This document shows, one piece after another, positions 9,237-17,075 of a DNA stretch of 64,000 nucleotides (position 1 is the stretch's first letter; the number at the start of each line of letters is the position of its first letter). The position numbers and the translations under genes are program-made. Origin of the DNA: Phycisphaerales bacterium (GTDB taxonomy: Bacteria; Planctomycetota; Phycisphaerae; Phycisphaerales; SM1A02); NCBI GenBank assembly GCA_014238205.1, contig JABABM010000010.1:19306-83305 (forward strand). The letters run 5' to 3'. The notes below the pieces were generated by a model. That model did no database searches. It saw only the letters and a program-made list of their open reading frames with translations, and was not told the origin of the DNA.

Positions 9237-10144
9237 CATCCTGGGAGGAGCGGCCGGAAGACACTCTCCCGGAGGATGTCGGGACTCGCAGTCGACTTCG
9301 CCGCCTTGGCCCGACAGGAGTCTGGCCGACCCTGTTCACGCTTGGAAACCTTGTTTCAGGCTTTGCGGCGATCTACTGTGCAACACGCCCACTCGATGCT
9401 GCCGGATTCTGGGGCTGGACGAGCCTGACCATGGCATGCGCCCTGATCCTTCTTGGAATCCTCCTCGACAGCGTTGATGGATCCGTGGCTCGACTGACTG
9501 GTGGGGTGACGGAACTCGGAGGTCAGCTTGATGCATTGGCCGACCTGATCACGTGCGGCGTTGCACCAGCCTTCGTCATGCTGCATGTGGTGAGTCATGG
9601 GCTCGGCATCGAGGAGGGGGCCAGCATATTCAACCCGGGCACAGGAAATGTGCTCGGCAGAATCTGCTGGGGAATAGCAGCACTCTTCGTCTGCTGTGCA
9701 GCATTGAGACTTGCGAGGTTTACCGTTGAAACTTCAGCAGGAAGACTTGGAGATCACATGACCTTCCGTGGCCTTCCAAGCCCCGGAGCGGCGGGACTCA
9801 TAGCCAGCCTCGTACTGCTGCACCAGCATCTCTACAAGATCGAGGATCCCTCTTCCTTCGTGACAGGCCTCATGGGCATGGTCACGATTCTCGTCCCGAT
9901 CATGACATTCCTGGCCGCATTGGCAATGATCTCCTCCATCCCATACAACCACGCAACAAACAGGTATCTTCGAGTCAACCGCAGTTTCGGGTACACGGCA
10001 TGGATAGCCGTTGCCATCATCTTCTGCCTGTGGTGGTTCCAGGAAACCCTCGCCCTGATCTTCCTTCTCTACGTAGCTTCCGGACCATGCCGTGTACTGC
10101 TTGATCGCATACGGGCTTTCCCGGGAAGCGTAGCTGGTGCCTGA
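9194..10144 (+). CDS. pssA: CDP-diacylglycerol-serine O-phosphatidyltransferase
   Basis: An inner-membrane CDP-alcohol phosphotransferase that joins CDP-diacylglycerol and L-serine to make phosphatidylserine, precursor of phosphatidylethanolamine. The family signature D-x2-DG-x2-AR-x8-G-x3-D-x3-D is complete (starting DSVDGSVAR). About 316 residues with several membrane helices before and after the motif fit the PssA type rather than PgsA. ATG 9194 is chosen from the upstream -10; ATG 9188 is the alternative and adds two residues. It lies between an envelope lipoprotein and gltX, and its end overlaps the open frame of gltX. Confidence 0.88.
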   Translation: MRNRPEHSDAPVALTSWEERPEDTLPEDVGTRSRLRRLGPTGVWPTLFTLGNLVSGFAAIYCATRPLDAAGFWGWTSLTMACALILLGILLDSVDGSVARLTGGVTELGGQLDALADLITCGVAPAFVMLHVVSHGLGIEEGASIFNPGTGNVLGRICWGIAALFVCCAALRLARFTVETSAGRLGDHMTFRGLPSPGAAGLIASLVLLHQHLYKIEDPSSFVTGLMGMVTILVPIMTFLAALAMISSIPYNHATNRYLRVNRSFGYTAWIAVAIIFCLWWFQETLALIFLLYVASGPCRVLLDRIRAFPGSVAGA

Positions 10145-10169
10145 GCCCGTGCCCTCGACGTCCTCCACG

Positions 10170-11840
10170 ATGATTCGAACACGCTTCGCCCCAAGTCCGA
10201 CTGGACACCTGCATGTCGGCGGAGCTCGTACAGCATTGTTCTGCTGGGCATTTTCACGTGGACTCGATGGCAGGTTCCTGCTTCGAATCGAGGACACGGA
10301 TCAAAAACGGTCCTCCATCGAATCCGGGCTTGGTTTCTGTGAAGATTTGGAATGGCTTGGTATCGATTGGGACGAAGGTCCTGTGCACAACGGTCATGGG
10401 GGGGGAGACACGGGCCCGTACTTCCAGTCAGAACGACTTGCAATCTATGCCGAACACCTCCTTCGGCTCCTCGAAGACGGAAAGGCCTATTACGCCTTTG
10501 AAACACCCGAGGAGCTTGCCGCAGGCAGGAAGGCTGCCCGCGAAGCGAAGAAGCCATACAAGTACGACCGGGCGGCTCTTGGCCTGGACCAGGAGACGAT
10601 TGACACATGGATTGCAGAAGGTCGGCCCCATGTGGTGAGATTCAAGGTTCCTGACGGTCCTGTGAACATTTCCGACATTGTGCTCGGGGATGTCGTTGTC
10701 CCCTCCGGAGAGCTGGAGGATTTCATCATCCAGAAGGCGGACGGTTTTCCCACGTACCACTTTGCAGTCGTTGTTGACGACGCGCTCATGGAAGTGAGCC
10801 ATGTCATTCGTGGCCAGGAGCACCTGAACAATACGGCCAAGCACATCGTGCTCCAGGACGCACTTGGCTTCGACCGGCCAATCTACGCGCACCTGTCGCT
10901 CATCTTCAATCCCGACGGCTCGAAGATGTCCAAGCGTGACAAGGACAAGGCCATTCGCGCAGCAGTCGTGGAACAGGGAGTGGAGTCTCCTCCGATTCTC
11001 TCTGACGGTGCCGAGCTCATTTCCGAAGACGAATGGGCGCGATGGAAGAGGTCCAAGGACGTGCAGTTGCCGCAGGCCCAGGCAGCCCTGTTGGCGGAAC
11101 ACCTGGGTGTCGACCTGCCCGAGATCGATGTCGAGGATTTCAAGCGGGCCGGCTACCTGCCCGGTGTGCTCATCAATTACCTGTCGCTGCTCGGCTGGTC
11201 GCCCGGGAACGACATCGAGCAGTTCGACGCGGCATTCCTCGTGAAGTCCTTCTCGCTCGATCGCGTGCTGAAATCGCCGGCGAAGTTCGACCGAGCCAAG
11301 CTCCTGGCCTTCAACCAGGACGCAATCCAGGCAATGTCTGGAGAAGAGTTTCTGAAGGAGCTGACTGAGTTCTGTCGCCGCGAGGTCCCCGAGTTCATCG
11401 ATGCGATGACTCCAGGGCAATTCAGCATGTTCGCCGAGTCAAACCACCCTCGATGCAGGACCCTGCTCGAGCCGATTCGATCGGGAGGGTTCTTTCTCCA
11501 GGATGATGCCGAGGTGCAGTGGCAGATGTCGAAGCCTGTACGCAAGGCACTCCTGAATGGCGAGACCTGTGGCTTTGATCACCTCGTGAACCTCCTTCCA
11601 CTGCTTGAGGGCTTGTCGGAGTGGTCCCGGGAGCAGCTTGAGACAGCCGTGGACGGGTACGCTGCAGAGCATGCCGAGGGCAAGGTGGGCAAGGTTGCCC
11701 AGCCGCTGCGAGTTGCAGTAAGTGGAGGCACTGTCAGTCCTCCAATCTACGATACGCTTGCCATTCTGGGTCGCGAATCGGTGCTGTGCCGGATCCAGCG
11801 GTGCCTTGACGCAAGACAATCCCTGTCCAGTACGAGTTGA
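10170..11840 (+). CDS. gltX: glutamyl-tRNA synthetase with an extra insertion
   Basis: Charges tRNA-Glu (and possibly tRNA-Gln) with glutamate. The class I signatures are HLHVGG (residues 13-18, the HIGH motif) and KMSKR (252-256). The start ATG 10170 puts RTRFAPSPTG at the N-terminus as in the family; an in-frame GTG at 10137 overlaps pssA and is less likely. At 556 residues it is some 80 longer than E. coli GltX. Most of the excess is a ~65-residue insertion at about 258-322, between the KMSKR loop and the conserved GYLPGVLINYLSLLGWS segment. Function is firm; the role of the insertion is unknown. Confidence 0.95.
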   Translation: MIRTRFAPSPTGHLHVGGARTALFCWAFSRGLDGRFLLRIEDTDQKRSSIESGLGFCEDLEWLGIDWDEGPVHNGHGGGDTGPYFQSERLAIYAEHLLRLLEDGKAYYAFETPEELAAGRKAAREAKKPYKYDRAALGLDQETIDTWIAEGRPHVVRFKVPDGPVNISDIVLGDVVVPSGELEDFIIQKADGFPTYHFAVVVDDALMEVSHVIRGQEHLNNTAKHIVLQDALGFDRPIYAHLSLIFNPDGSKMSKRDKDKAIRAAVVEQGVESPPILSDGAELISEDEWARWKRSKDVQLPQAQAALLAEHLGVDLPEIDVEDFKRAGYLPGVLINYLSLLGWSPGNDIEQFDAAFLVKSFSLDRVLKSPAKFDRAKLLAFNQDAIQAMSGEEFLKELTEFCRREVPEFIDAMTPGQFSMFAESNHPRCRTLLEPIRSGGFFLQDDAEVQWQMSKPVRKALLNGETCGFDHLVNLLPLLEGLSEWSREQLETAVDGYAAEHAEGKVGKVAQPLRVAVSGGTVSPPIYDTLAILGRESVLCRIQRCLDARQSLSSTS

Positions 11841-11852
11841 TCGGGCCGCCAC

Positions 11853-12788
11853 GTGACGAATGCAACACTTCCATCTTCTTCACTCTCCATGTTCCTCGAT
11901 GGCATCATCGACTATGCCGGCTTGTATCCGCCTGCATCATTGAACATGCAGGACATGGTCTCAGCCTGGGTTCGTGGCCTGTCTTCAGAGCAGGATTGGA
12001 TGCTTGGAAGAGTCATCGTCCCTGTCGATCGCCTTGATGAGTTTGAGAACATCAGCGAGTCGCTGATCCCTCGTGGTGATGAAGAGGAGCCCTGGGTCAT
12101 CAGTGCGCTGCTGTCAGCGTCGGCCGAGACATCGCTGGAAGAGCAGGCAGGGCGCATTGGCATCTTCAATGAACGTCATGCAGGTGAGGGGAATGGGGGA
12201 GCCGTGATTGATGTCGTCGAAGTTCCCGGCTCGGACGCCGTCAGCATCGATGTGATGATCGACCAGCTGCCTGAAGAGGTATTCCCATTCTTCGAGCTTC
12301 CCGTGGACGGTGACATCCGGGGCATGCTTGCCGTTCTGGTCGGCTCTGATGCAGGTGCCAAGATCAGGACGGGTGGCATGAAGCCTGAGCTCTACCCCAC
12401 GACTGAACAGCTGTCGAACTTCATCCTGCAATGCTCGTTGGCTGATGTTCCCTTCAAGGCTACGGCTGGCCTGCATCACCCGCTTCTGAACCACAACGAT
12501 GACATCGGCGTGATGCAGTTCGGGTTCCTGAACGTATTCCTGGCAAGCCTGCTGGCCAGTGCAGGCGAGGAATCCGTCGATGTGATTGAATCAATGCTTA
12601 CCCGCTCGGATCTTGCAGGCATCGAGTTTGGCAACGAGGGGATCGTGGTGGATGGAAGCATGCTCGGGTTGGACGTGATCGAAGATGCGAGAATCGCCTT
12701 CTCGCTGTCCTTCGGATCGTGCAGCATCGATGAACCGATAGAGGATCTTGTCGGGCTCGGCCTCTTGCCGGCCACGAAGGGGCAGTGA
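11853..12788 (+). CDS. uncharacterised protein coupled to fumarylacetoacetase
   Basis: I do not recognise a characterised family. The 311-residue product has no signal peptide or membrane segment and looks like a soluble, acidic alpha/beta protein. It opens with DGIIDYAGLYPPA (residues 15-27), has WMLGRVIVP near 49-57 and KIRTGG near 170, motifs that look conserved rather than random. Its stop overlaps the GTG region of fahA (GTGA), so it is probably translated with it and may serve tyrosine degradation. GTG 11853 is the longest start after gltX; ATG 11889 is the alternative. No Shine-Dalgarno is evident for either. Confidence 0.7.
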   Translation: MTNATLPSSSLSMFLDGIIDYAGLYPPASLNMQDMVSAWVRGLSSEQDWMLGRVIVPVDRLDEFENISESLIPRGDEEEPWVISALLSASAETSLEEQAGRIGIFNERHAGEGNGGAVIDVVEVPGSDAVSIDVMIDQLPEEVFPFFELPVDGDIRGMLAVLVGSDAGAKIRTGGMKPELYPTTEQLSNFILQCSLADVPFKATAGLHHPLLNHNDDIGVMQFGFLNVFLASLLASAGEESVDVIESMLTRSDLAGIEFGNEGIVVDGSMLGLDVIEDARIAFSLSFGSCSIDEPIEDLVGLGLLPATKGQ

Positions 12789-14074
12789 ACATGATCGACC
12801 AGACGCACGATCCGAAGCTCAGGAGTTGGGTTGAATCGGCAAACCAGGCAGGAACGGATTTTCCGATCCAGAACCTTCCCTTCGGCGTCTTCAGAGGGGC
12901 AGACGGCAATGGTCGAATCGGCGTTGCTATCGGTGATGAGATCCTGGATGTACCCGCCGCGATAGAGGATGGGTGTCTCCAGCTTCCCGGAGATACGGCA
13001 TGTGCACTCTGTGCATCCTCCCTGAATCAGTTCATGGGACAAGGGGCGGCATCCTGGCGTGCAGCCCGGCATTCCATTTCCGCACTCCTTGCATGCGATG
13101 CGCCATCGCACCCAGATCTGCTTCGGGCACGAGCTGATGCCGAGATGCTCATGCCGGCGAAGATCGGTGACTACACCGATTTCTATGCAGCTCGCCATCA
13201 TGCGACGAATGTCGGGAAAATGTTCCGCCCGGACGGAGAGCCGCTTCTTCCAAACTACCTGCACCTGCCCGTGGGATACCACGGACGAGCAAGCAGTGTC
13301 GTCATTTCCGGCACCCCGATTACCCGGCCCCATGGCCAGTTGAAGCCCGACGACAGCCCCCCGGTATTCGGCCCCTGTCGACTCCTGGATCATGAACTCG
13401 AGTTTGCCGCATTCATCGGCGAGGGCAACTCGATGGGAAGCAGGATTTCAATGGGTGATGCCGCGGGCAGGCTGTTCGGCGTCGTCATCCTCAATGACTG
13501 GTCTGCCCGAGATATCCAGAAATGGGAGTACCAGCCACTTGGACCCTTCAATGCGAAGAACTTCGCGTCCACCATCAGCCCATGGGTTGTGACGATGGAT
13601 GCCCTGGCGCCAAGTCGCAGGCCCGGGCCAGAGAGAGAATCAGGTGACCCTGCAGTTCTTGAATACCTTCAGCCCGTGACGAATGACGTGCTTGATGTGA
13701 CCTGCGAGGCGACGATTTCATCTGCCGCCATGCGCGAGGAGGGCATCGAGCCGCTGAGGATCAGTCGAGGGTCTCTTGCGGACTTGACATGGACATTTAC
13801 ACAGATGCTCGCGCACCACACGAGCACCGGATGCCCGATGCATCCTGGGGACATGATCGGCTCAGGCACGATTTCGGGCCCTGGGAAGGATGCGCGTGGC
13901 TGCATGCTTGAACTGACATGGCGAGGCACGGAGCCAATTCAGCTTCCAGATGGAACGGAGCGGAAGTTCCTGCTGGACGGCGACGAGCTGGCTATTTCAG
14001 CCTGGCATGAAACAGAGTCCGGCCTGCGAATAGGTTTTGGTTCCTGCAACGGGCGGATTGAACCTGCCCGCTGA
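12785..14074 (+). CDS. fahA: fumarylacetoacetase
   Basis: Hydrolyses fumarylacetoacetate to fumarate and acetoacetate, the last step of tyrosine/homogentisate degradation, in the cytoplasm. At 429 residues it matches full-length two-domain FAH. The family segment DYTDFYAARHHATNVG carries the metal-binding aspartate and the catalytic histidine; DHELEFAAFIG and LNDWSARDIQ carry further metal ligands. It starts at GTG 12785, overlapping the upstream stop; an in-frame ATG at 12791 is possible. It converges on hmgA, with only 6 nt between the stop codons. Confidence 0.95.
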   Translation: MNMIDQTHDPKLRSWVESANQAGTDFPIQNLPFGVFRGADGNGRIGVAIGDEILDVPAAIEDGCLQLPGDTACALCASSLNQFMGQGAASWRAARHSISALLACDAPSHPDLLRARADAEMLMPAKIGDYTDFYAARHHATNVGKMFRPDGEPLLPNYLHLPVGYHGRASSVVISGTPITRPHGQLKPDDSPPVFGPCRLLDHELEFAAFIGEGNSMGSRISMGDAAGRLFGVVILNDWSARDIQKWEYQPLGPFNAKNFASTISPWVVTMDALAPSRRPGPERESGDPAVLEYLQPVTNDVLDVTCEATISSAAMREEGIEPLRISRGSLADLTWTFTQMLAHHTSTGCPMHPGDMIGSGTISGPGKDARGCMLELTWRGTEPIQLPDGTERKFLLDGDELAISAWHETESGLRIGFGSCNGRIEPAR

Positions 14075-14080
14075 TGAGGG

Positions 14081-15310
14081 TTACCAGGTGTCCGGCGATT
14101 CGCTGTCCTTGGACTCGTCGCCAGGCTTCCAGTTCGCCCAGGAGGCGGGGTAGTCTGGATCATCCATTTCAAGGGCGACCTTCGTCGGGTGCAGTGGCCT
14201 GAACGTATCGCACATGACAGCCAGTTCATCAGTCCATGTCGCTCCCAGGCTCTTTTCAACCGTGCCCGGATGTGGTCCGTGGGGAATTCCCTGTGGATGA
14301 AGGCTGAACGAGCCGGAGCTGATGCCCCTGCGAGCCTTGTAGTTGCCCTCGACGTAGTAGAGGACCTCGTCGCTGTCGAGGTTGCTGTGGTTGTATGGAA
14401 CAGGCACGGCTTCCGGATGAAAGTCCAGGACCCTCGGGCAGAATGAGCAGATGACGAAGTTGCGGCCTTCGAACGTCTGGTGTGTCGGCGGGGGCATGTG
14501 ATGCTTGCCGACGATAGGGGAGAAGTCGTCTATGTTGAAGCAGTAGGGGTAGTAGCAGCCGTCCCACCCAACCACATCAAGCGGATGGTAGTCGTAGATG
14601 TACGAATGAACGCTGTCCCTTGCCTTGATTCGGACTTCAAACTGCCCGGCTTCATCGTATGAAAGAGGCAGTTGCGGAAGGCGAAGGTCTCGTTCGCAGT
14701 ACGGTGCGTGTTCCAGGAACTGGCTCGTCTTCTTCGAGATGTATCGGGGGGGAGGGAGAAAGTGCGATGTATTCATCGTTTCGAAACAGAGGAACTTGTT
14801 GCCAGGATCGTCCTTGCTTCCTGCGGCATTGAACTCCATCCGGTAGATCACACCCTTTGGAATTACGATGTAGTCCTTCGGGCCGAATGTGAGCGTGCCC
14901 ATGCTCGTGTAGACCGTCCCTGAGCCATGATGAATGAAGAGCAACTCATCGCCTGAGCCATTCTTGTAGTGGTAGTCCATCGATTCGGAAGGCATGCAGA
15001 TGCTCATCTCGACATCCGTATTCCCAAGAAGGACAAGCCGCCCGGTGACTGGATCACCCGATGGGGTCATGTTCTGGGACATGATGTGTCGCATTCGCAT
15101 CACGTCGGTTTCCACGAACTCGACAGACGTGGAATAGAGCTTCTTCCAGCCCGCCACCTGGGTCGGGGGGTGTATGTGATACATCGTGGAGGTCGGCCCG
15201 ACGAATCCCTCGGTTCCAAAGACTTCTTCGCTGTACAGGGCGCCATCAGGACGACGGAATTGAATATGTCGCTTCGGGGGCAGATCACCAAGTTGCGTGT
15301 AGTAGGGCAT
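14081..15310 (-). CDS. hmgA: homogentisate 1,2-dioxygenase
   Basis: Opens the aromatic ring of homogentisate with O2 to give maleylacetoacetate; a cupin-fold, Fe(II)-dependent cytoplasmic enzyme. The 409-residue product has the family C-terminal core NHSNLDSDEVLYYVEG (iron-ligand His and Glu) followed by the IPHGPHPG histidines. The N-terminal PPKRHIQFRRPDG and FVGPTSTMYHIHPP segments also fit. ATG 15310 is supported by GAGGAG a few bases upstream. It is divergent from the NeuC-like gene, with a shared -10-like site between them. Confidence 0.93.
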   Translation of the reverse strand: MPYYTQLGDLPPKRHIQFRRPDGALYSEEVFGTEGFVGPTSTMYHIHPPTQVAGWKKLYSTSVEFVETDVMRMRHIMSQNMTPSGDPVTGRLVLLGNTDVEMSICMPSESMDYHYKNGSGDELLFIHHGSGTVYTSMGTLTFGPKDYIVIPKGVIYRMEFNAAGSKDDPGNKFLCFETMNTSHFLPPPRYISKKTSQFLEHAPYCERDLRLPQLPLSYDEAGQFEVRIKARDSVHSYIYDYHPLDVVGWDGCYYPYCFNIDDFSPIVGKHHMPPPTHQTFEGRNFVICSFCPRVLDFHPEAVPVPYNHSNLDSDEVLYYVEGNYKARRGISSGSFSLHPQGIPHGPHPGTVEKSLGATWTDELAVMCDTFRPLHPTKVALEMDDPDYPASWANWKPGDESKDSESPDTW

Positions 15311-15330
15311 TGGAACTCCTCGGAAGAGGC

Positions 15331-15337
15331 TATTCTA
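15331..15337. promoter_or_regulatory. symmetric -10-like site between hmgA and the NeuC-like gene
   Basis: Bases 15331-15336 read TATTCT rightwards, 8 nt before ATG 15345. Bases 15337-15332 read TAGAAT leftwards, 21 nt before the hmgA ATG, leaving room for its Shine-Dalgarno. One near-palindromic site could therefore serve both genes. Confidence 0.45.
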
Positions 15338-15344
15338 GCGAACC

Positions 15345-16526
15345 ATGGAACGACCGCGAAGGATCGCCATCCTGACCACGTCTCGCGCCGAATGGGGACA
15401 TCTCGCATGGCCCCTGAGGCGGATGCGGGAGCATGCGGGGCTCGAGCTGCTGCTGTATGCGGGTGCGGCACATGTCGATACCCGGTTCGGGTCCACGCTT
15501 GAGGCCATACGCCGGGACGGGTTCGAGCCGGATGAGATCCTTCCATGTCTCGATGCGGAGGATTCCAGGACGGGAATGGGTCGCACGCTCGCCTCACTGG
15601 CCACGAGCCTGGCAACATGCCTTGATCGTGACAAGCCCGATCTCCTTCTCGTCATGGCTGATCGCTACGAGATGCTTGCCCCAGCCTCAATAGCAACCGC
15701 CATGGGCATTCCAATCGTCCACATCGAGGGAGGGGAGCTCAGCGAAGGGGCGCTTGACCAGCAGGTTCGCGATGCCCTGACAAAGCTCTCGCACCTCCAC
15801 CTCGTTCCGCATGAGCAGGCAGCGAGGAGGGTCCGTCAACTCGGGGAGGAGGAATGGAGAATCCACGTAACCGGTTCACCTTCGCTGGATCATCTCGTGC
15901 ACTCCAGTCTGCCTGATGCCGATTTCGTGTCGAGCGTAATAGGTATTCCACTGGACCCGGCCCCCATGGTCGTTGCCGTCCACTCGGTGACCCTGGAGCA
16001 GGATACGACCCGGGACGCCGAGTCGCTCATGGATGCGCTTGGCTCGATCAGTCATCCCATCGTCTTCTGCTTTCCAAATGCAGACGATGGATTCCAGAGG
16101 ATCATCGACATGGCAAGCGAGTTCTGCAGCTGCCGGGAAGATGCCGTGCTCCACAGGCATATCGAGCATCTCTGCTTCTGGAGCCTTCTGAAACATGCAG
16201 CAGCTATCGTGGGAAACTCGTCTTGCGGGATCATGGAGTCGCCGTCCATAGGGCTTCCATGCGTCAATATAGGAGACAGGCAACGGGGGAGGCTGCGGTC
16301 GGACAACATCATCGATGTCGAGCCTGTCCCAGCCATGATCGCATCAGCCATCAACCAGGCGATCGACCCCTCCTTCCGTCGTTCGCTGGTCGGCATGGAT
16401 TCGACGTATGGTGATGGGAATGCCGGCCAACGCATTGCCGAAGCCCTGGCATCATGTCCCCTTGGTGAGGCTCTGCTCCAGAAGCGGGTCATGGAAGTCT
16501 CTGCTTCCATCGAGCCTGTACAATGA
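15345..16526 (+). CDS. UDP-N-acetylglucosamine 2-epimerase, NeuC/WecB family
   Basis: A cytoplasmic enzyme of the UDP-GlcNAc 2-epimerase superfamily, which makes (UDP-)ManNAc for surface glycans; hydrolysing NeuC-type members supply sialic-acid-like sugars. The 393 residues include TTSRAEWGHLAWPL at the N-terminus, MADRYEMLAPASIA, HIEGGELSEGALD and the C-terminal GNSSCGIMESPSIG motif, the last two typical for the NeuC branch. Whether it hydrolyses or only epimerises cannot be told. It lies inside the tyrosine-degradation genes but has no obvious link with them. Confidence 0.85.
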   Translation: MERPRRIAILTTSRAEWGHLAWPLRRMREHAGLELLLYAGAAHVDTRFGSTLEAIRRDGFEPDEILPCLDAEDSRTGMGRTLASLATSLATCLDRDKPDLLLVMADRYEMLAPASIATAMGIPIVHIEGGELSEGALDQQVRDALTKLSHLHLVPHEQAARRVRQLGEEEWRIHVTGSPSLDHLVHSSLPDADFVSSVIGIPLDPAPMVVAVHSVTLEQDTTRDAESLMDALGSISHPIVFCFPNADDGFQRIIDMASEFCSCREDAVLHRHIEHLCFWSLLKHAAAIVGNSSCGIMESPSIGLPCVNIGDRQRGRLRSDNIIDVEPVPAMIASAINQAIDPSFRRSLVGMDSTYGDGNAGQRIAEALASCPLGEALLQKRVMEVSASIEPVQ

Positions 16527-16565
16527 ATCTCTACCAGTTGTCACCGCCCCTTGAGGAGAAAGAAC

Positions 16566-16868
16566 ATGTCTGAAACCACCCAAAATCCAAATCGTGCCAC
16601 CTTGATCCTTGTCTTTGGAATCCTTGGCCTCGTCCTTTGCATGCCCCTGGGCATCGTTGCCTGGGTCATGGGCAACACCGACCTGAAGGAGATGGACGCG
16701 GGGCGGATGGATGCTTCAGGTCGCGGTTTGACGCAGGCCGGGAAGATTCTCGGCATGGTTTCCGTGATTCTCGCCATCGTTGCAGTAGTCATCTGGCTCC
16801 TGATGGTCTTCCTCATGGTCGGCGCTGCAGCTGCAAGTGGCGGGGCCCATACAGGCCTTCTTATCTGA
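16566..16868 (+). CDS. small DUF4190-type membrane protein
   Basis: A 100-residue protein with two hydrophobic helices (about 12-36 and 62-88) separated by a short polar loop containing GNTDLKEMDAGRMD, the layout of DUF4190 proteins. Function of the family is unknown; it sits in the inner membrane. ATG 16566 is chosen because AGGAG (16554-16558) is 7 nt upstream; a TTG at 16551 in the same frame overlaps that site. A strong hairpin follows its stop. Confidence 0.75.
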   Translation: MSETTQNPNRATLILVFGILGLVLCMPLGIVAWVMGNTDLKEMDAGRMDASGRGLTQAGKILGMVSVILAIVAVVIWLLMVFLMVGAAAASGGAHTGLLI

Positions 16869-16897
16869 CTGACAGGCCCAAGAGAACTCTCAAGATA

Positions 16898-16935
16898 GCA
16901 ACCAGCCCCGCAGGTCCATCCTGCGGGGCTGTTGC
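16898..16935. terminator. bidirectional hairpin between DUF4190 gene and hppD
   Basis: AGCCCCGCAGG (16904-16914) pairs perfectly with CCTGCGGGGCT (16920-16930) around a 5-nt loop. Flanking GCAAC/GTTGC can add five pairs past a single bulge. No U-run follows on either strand. Placement between convergent genes suggests termination of both. Confidence 0.7.
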
Positions 16936-16957
16936 ATGTGAAGATCAGCTTGAGGTC

Positions 16958-17050
16958 CTACGACCAGGTGTCATCAACCCAGTCAAGCATGTCGAAGAGG
17001 CGATCAGTTCCGTCTTTGCGTGCGCGAAGGCGTTGGAGGAGGCTTGGCAT
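16958..17050 (-). CDS. possible 30-residue small protein downstream of hppD
   Basis: A short frame from ATG 17050 (MPSLLQRLRARKDG...) to a stop at 16958. AAGGA sits 7 nt before the ATG, codon use resembles neighbouring genes, and it starts 26 nt after the hppD stop on the same strand. The peptide is basic at the start and acidic/Trp-rich at the end. It has no recognised family, and chance cannot be excluded at this length. Confidence 0.3.
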   Translation of the reverse strand: MPSLLQRLRARKDGTDRLFDMLDWVDDTWS

Positions 17051-17075
17051 CAGCGATTCCTTCAATACACGTTGA

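Noticed and set aside
10428..11420. 330-residue minus-strand frame inside gltX
   Set aside because: Antisense shadow; gltX is intact with HIGH and KMSKR motifs.
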